Assembly: GCA_944333375.1 (NCBI GenBank)
Contig: CALVKX010000007.1
Span: 1-24,080, forward strand
DNA: 24,080 bases
Direction: 5' to 3'
Origin: an uncultured Eubacteriales bacterium
GTDB lineage: Bacteria > Bacillota_A > Clostridia > Christensenellales > Aristaeellaceae
Positions 22,344-24,080 of this stretch are shown in pieces. A model generated the notes under the pieces. It was given only the letters and a program-made list of their open reading frames with translations. It searched no databases and was not told the DNA's origin. The position numbers and the translations under genes are program-made. How positions within the stretch are numbered: position 1 is the stretch's first letter; every line of letters begins with the position of its first letter.

Positions 22344-24080
22344 TTACTCCACGCACCGAATCTTGAGCTGTTCGAGCTGCTCGGGCTGCACGGTGGAGGG
22401 CGTGTCCATCATCGGGCACGTACCGTTTTGAATCTTGGGGAACGCCAGGACATCGCGCAGGCTGTCGGCGCCGCTGAGAATCATGACCATGCGGTCAATG
22501 CCGAAGGCGAAGCCGCCGTGGGGAGGCGTGCCGTACTGGAACGCGCCCATGAGGAAGCCAAACTGCTCCCAGGCCTGCTCCTTGGTGAATCCAAGAAGGC
22601 TGAACATCTTCTCCTGCATATCGCTGCGGTGGATACGGATGGAGCCGCTGCCCATCTCCACGCCGTTGATGACCAGGTCGTAGGCCTTGGCACGCACCGC
22701 GCCGGGGTCGGTGTCCATGAGCGGGATGTCCTCCTCCATCACGTTGGTGAAGGGATGGTGCATGGCCAGGAAACGGTTTTCCTCGTCGCTCCACTCAAGC
22801 AGGGGGAATTCCGTAACCCACAGAAGATCAAAGCGCTTTTCGTCAATCAGGCCAAGCTGCTTGCCCAGGCGCAGGCGGAGCTGACCCATGGCGGTCAGCG
22901 CCACATACTTTTTGTCGGCGATCACAAACACGGCGTCCCCGGCCCTGGCGCCCACGGCCTCCAGCAGGCGCTGCATGCTGTCGCCCTGCATGGCCTTGGC
23001 AAAGCTGGAGCGCGCCACGCCCTCCTCGCCCACCACGGCCCACGCCAGGCCCTTGACATGGTAGGTCTTGACAAACTCGCCCAGCGCATCCAGATCCTTG
23101 CGGCTGAGATGTCCGGCGCCCTCGGCGCAGATGGCGCAGACCGTGTTGCCCGCCGCCAGCGCCTCCTCAAACACCTTGAAGCCGCAGCCCTCGACCACGC
23201 CGCCCACGTCCCTGATCTCCATGCCAAAGCGCGTGTCCGGCTTGTCGCTGCCGTAGCGGGCCATGGCGTCGCGCCAGGTGATGCGGGGCAGGGGGAGCTT
23301 GAGCTCGATGCCCATCAGGGTCTTGAACACATGTGCGTAAGCCCCTTCGACAACGCCCTGAATGTCCTCGGGATCGATGAAGCTCATTTCCATGTCAAAC
23401 TGCGTAAACTCCGGCTGCCGGTCCGCACGGCCGTCCTCGTCACGGAAGCAGCGGGCCACCTGATAGTATTTATCCAGCCCGGCCAGCATCAGAAGCTGCT
23501 TGTAGATCTGGGGGCTCTGGGGAAGCGCGTAGAAAGTGCCCGGCTTCACGCGGGCGGGCACGAGGTAGTCGCGCGCGCCCTCGGGCGTGGACTTGCTGAG
23601 GATGGGCGTCTCCACCTCGATGAAGCCCTCGCCGTCCATGTAGTCGCGCAGGAGCTTGATGACCTTGTGACGGAAGAGGAGCATGTTTTGCATGCCGGGC
23701 CTGCGAAGGTCGAGATAGCGGTATTTGAGGCGCAGGTTTTCCTGCTCCTTGGTGTCGTCCTCGATATAGATGGGCGGGGTCTTGCTGGTGTTGAGGATGA
23801 CGGCGGATTCGGCCATGACCTCGACCTCGCCGGTCTTGAGCTTTTTGTTGACAGCGTCGGGCGAGCGCATCTGGACCTTTCCGTGAACCTCCAGCACATA
23901 TTCGCTTCGCAGCGACTCGGCCAGCTCCAGCAGCTGCGCGGAGATGGCGTTGCCGTCAAAAACCACCTGAACAATGCCGCTGCGGTCGCGCAGCCAGACA
24001 AAGACGATGCCGCCCAGGTTGCGCGCGCGCTGGACCCAGCCCTTCAAAATGACGGATTGCCCCGCCGCCTCCGCGGTTAC
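22344..24080 (-). CDS. aspS: Aspartyl-tRNA synthetase, 5' end outside the window
   Basis: AspRS charges tRNA-Asp (or both Asp and Asn tRNAs in the non-discriminating form). The frame is open from the window edge, and 578 codons are present, so only roughly the first 10-20 residues of a 590-aa protein are missing. The OB-fold anticodon domain (LKGWVQRARNLGGIVFVWLR) is followed by class II motif 2 (CFRDEDGRADRQPEFTQFD), the bacterial GAD insert, HHPFTN, and motif 3 (GFAFGIDRMVMILSG). A TTG at 24047 encodes an internal Leu rather than the start, because reading continues upstream as VTAEAAGQSVI. Whether it is discriminating cannot be settled from sequence alone; hisS, a usual partner, may lie upstream. 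Confidence 0.97.
   Translation of the reverse strand, partial: VTAEAAGQSVILKGWVQRARNLGGIVFVWLRDRSGIVQVVFDGNAISAQLLELAESLRSEYVLEVHGKVQMRSPDAVNKKLKTGEVEVMAESAVILNTSKTPPIYIEDDTKEQENLRLKYRYLDLRRPGMQNMLLFRHKVIKLLRDYMDGEGFIEVETPILSKSTPEGARDYLVPARVKPGTFYALPQSPQIYKQLLMLAGLDKYYQVARCFRDEDGRADRQPEFTQFDMEMSFIDPEDIQGVVEGAYAHVFKTLMGIELKLPLPRITWRDAMARYGSDKPDTRFGMEIRDVGGVVEGCGFKVFEEALAAGNTVCAICAEGAGHLSRKDLDALGEFVKTYHVKGLAWAVVGEEGVARSSFAKAMQGDSMQRLLEAVGARAGDAVFVIADKKYVALTAMGQLRLRLGKQLGLIDEKRFDLLWVTEFPLLEWSDEENRFLAMHHPFTNVMEEDIPLMDTDPGAVRAKAYDLVINGVEMGSGSIRIHRSDMQEKMFSLLGFTKEQAWEQFGFLMGAFQYGTPPHGGFAFGIDRMVMILSGADSLRDVLAFPKIQNGTCPMMDTPSTVQPEQLEQLKIRCVE

Noticed and set aside
24014..24047. TTG at 24047 as the aspS start
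   Set aside because: The frame continues open to the window edge with residues that fit the normal AspRS N-terminal strand, so the true start is outside.

Overview
The window is a GC-rich, gene-dense piece of a bacterial chromosome. Gene content and order point to a Gram-positive anaerobe of the Bacillota, class Clostridia (inference). The evidence is a cggR-type glycolytic operon, a BofA-like sporulation protein, the Asp23-AmaP-DUF2273 envelope-stress module, a nusB-folD-xseA-xseB-ispA chain and a DUF6106 protein. A high-GC lineage such as Christensenellales or Oscillospirales would fit, but I cannot fix the genus. I see no rRNA, tRNA, CRISPR array, insertion sequence or prophage. Nearly all genes are on the minus strand; only a CapA-like protein and the BofA-like protein are on the plus strand.

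Layout from left to right. Positions 1-206 hold a run of perfect stem-loops without a recognisable gene. An MFS efflux-type transporter follows (207-1499), separated from queA by a long two-part hairpin. ruvC-ruvA-ruvB-queA (4848 down to 1652) form a Holliday-junction repair and queuosine operon. It has a strong sigma-A promoter, and a LexA-type SOS box overlaps its -35. A terminator separates it from a sugar-phosphate isomerase/epimerase-like gene. That gene diverges from a membrane-anchored CapA-family gene, and the two appear to share one symmetric bidirectional promoter. A bidirectional terminator (7249-7282) closes the capA side and the glycolytic operon.

The glycolytic operon is cggR-pgk-tpiA-gpmI (12022 down to 7292). 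The cggR leader carries a good match to the known CggR operator, downstream of a TATAAT promoter. gapA and eno, often part of such operons, are not here. A small BofA-like gene diverges from cggR and runs tail to tail into thiI with a 4-bp overlap.

The right half is one long leftward gene string: aspS (5' end outside the window), asp23, amaP, a DUF2273 gene, nusB, a TsaD/Kae1-like paralog, folD, xseA, xseB, ispA, a divergent PAP2-family protein, a DUF6106 membrane protein, a NifS-type cysteine desulfurase and thiI. The last two probably act together in tRNA 4-thiouridine formation. A promoter with an extended -10 lies between aspS and asp23. Most junctions are ATGA/GTGA overlaps or gaps under 50 bp, so the string is likely co-transcribed.

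The window is mostly housekeeping. The points of most interest are regulatory (CggR operator, SOS box, mirror-image divergent promoter, unexplained hairpins). Two genes also depart from their families: a CapA homolog that has lost the usual metal-binding residues, and an intact but divergent TsaD paralog.
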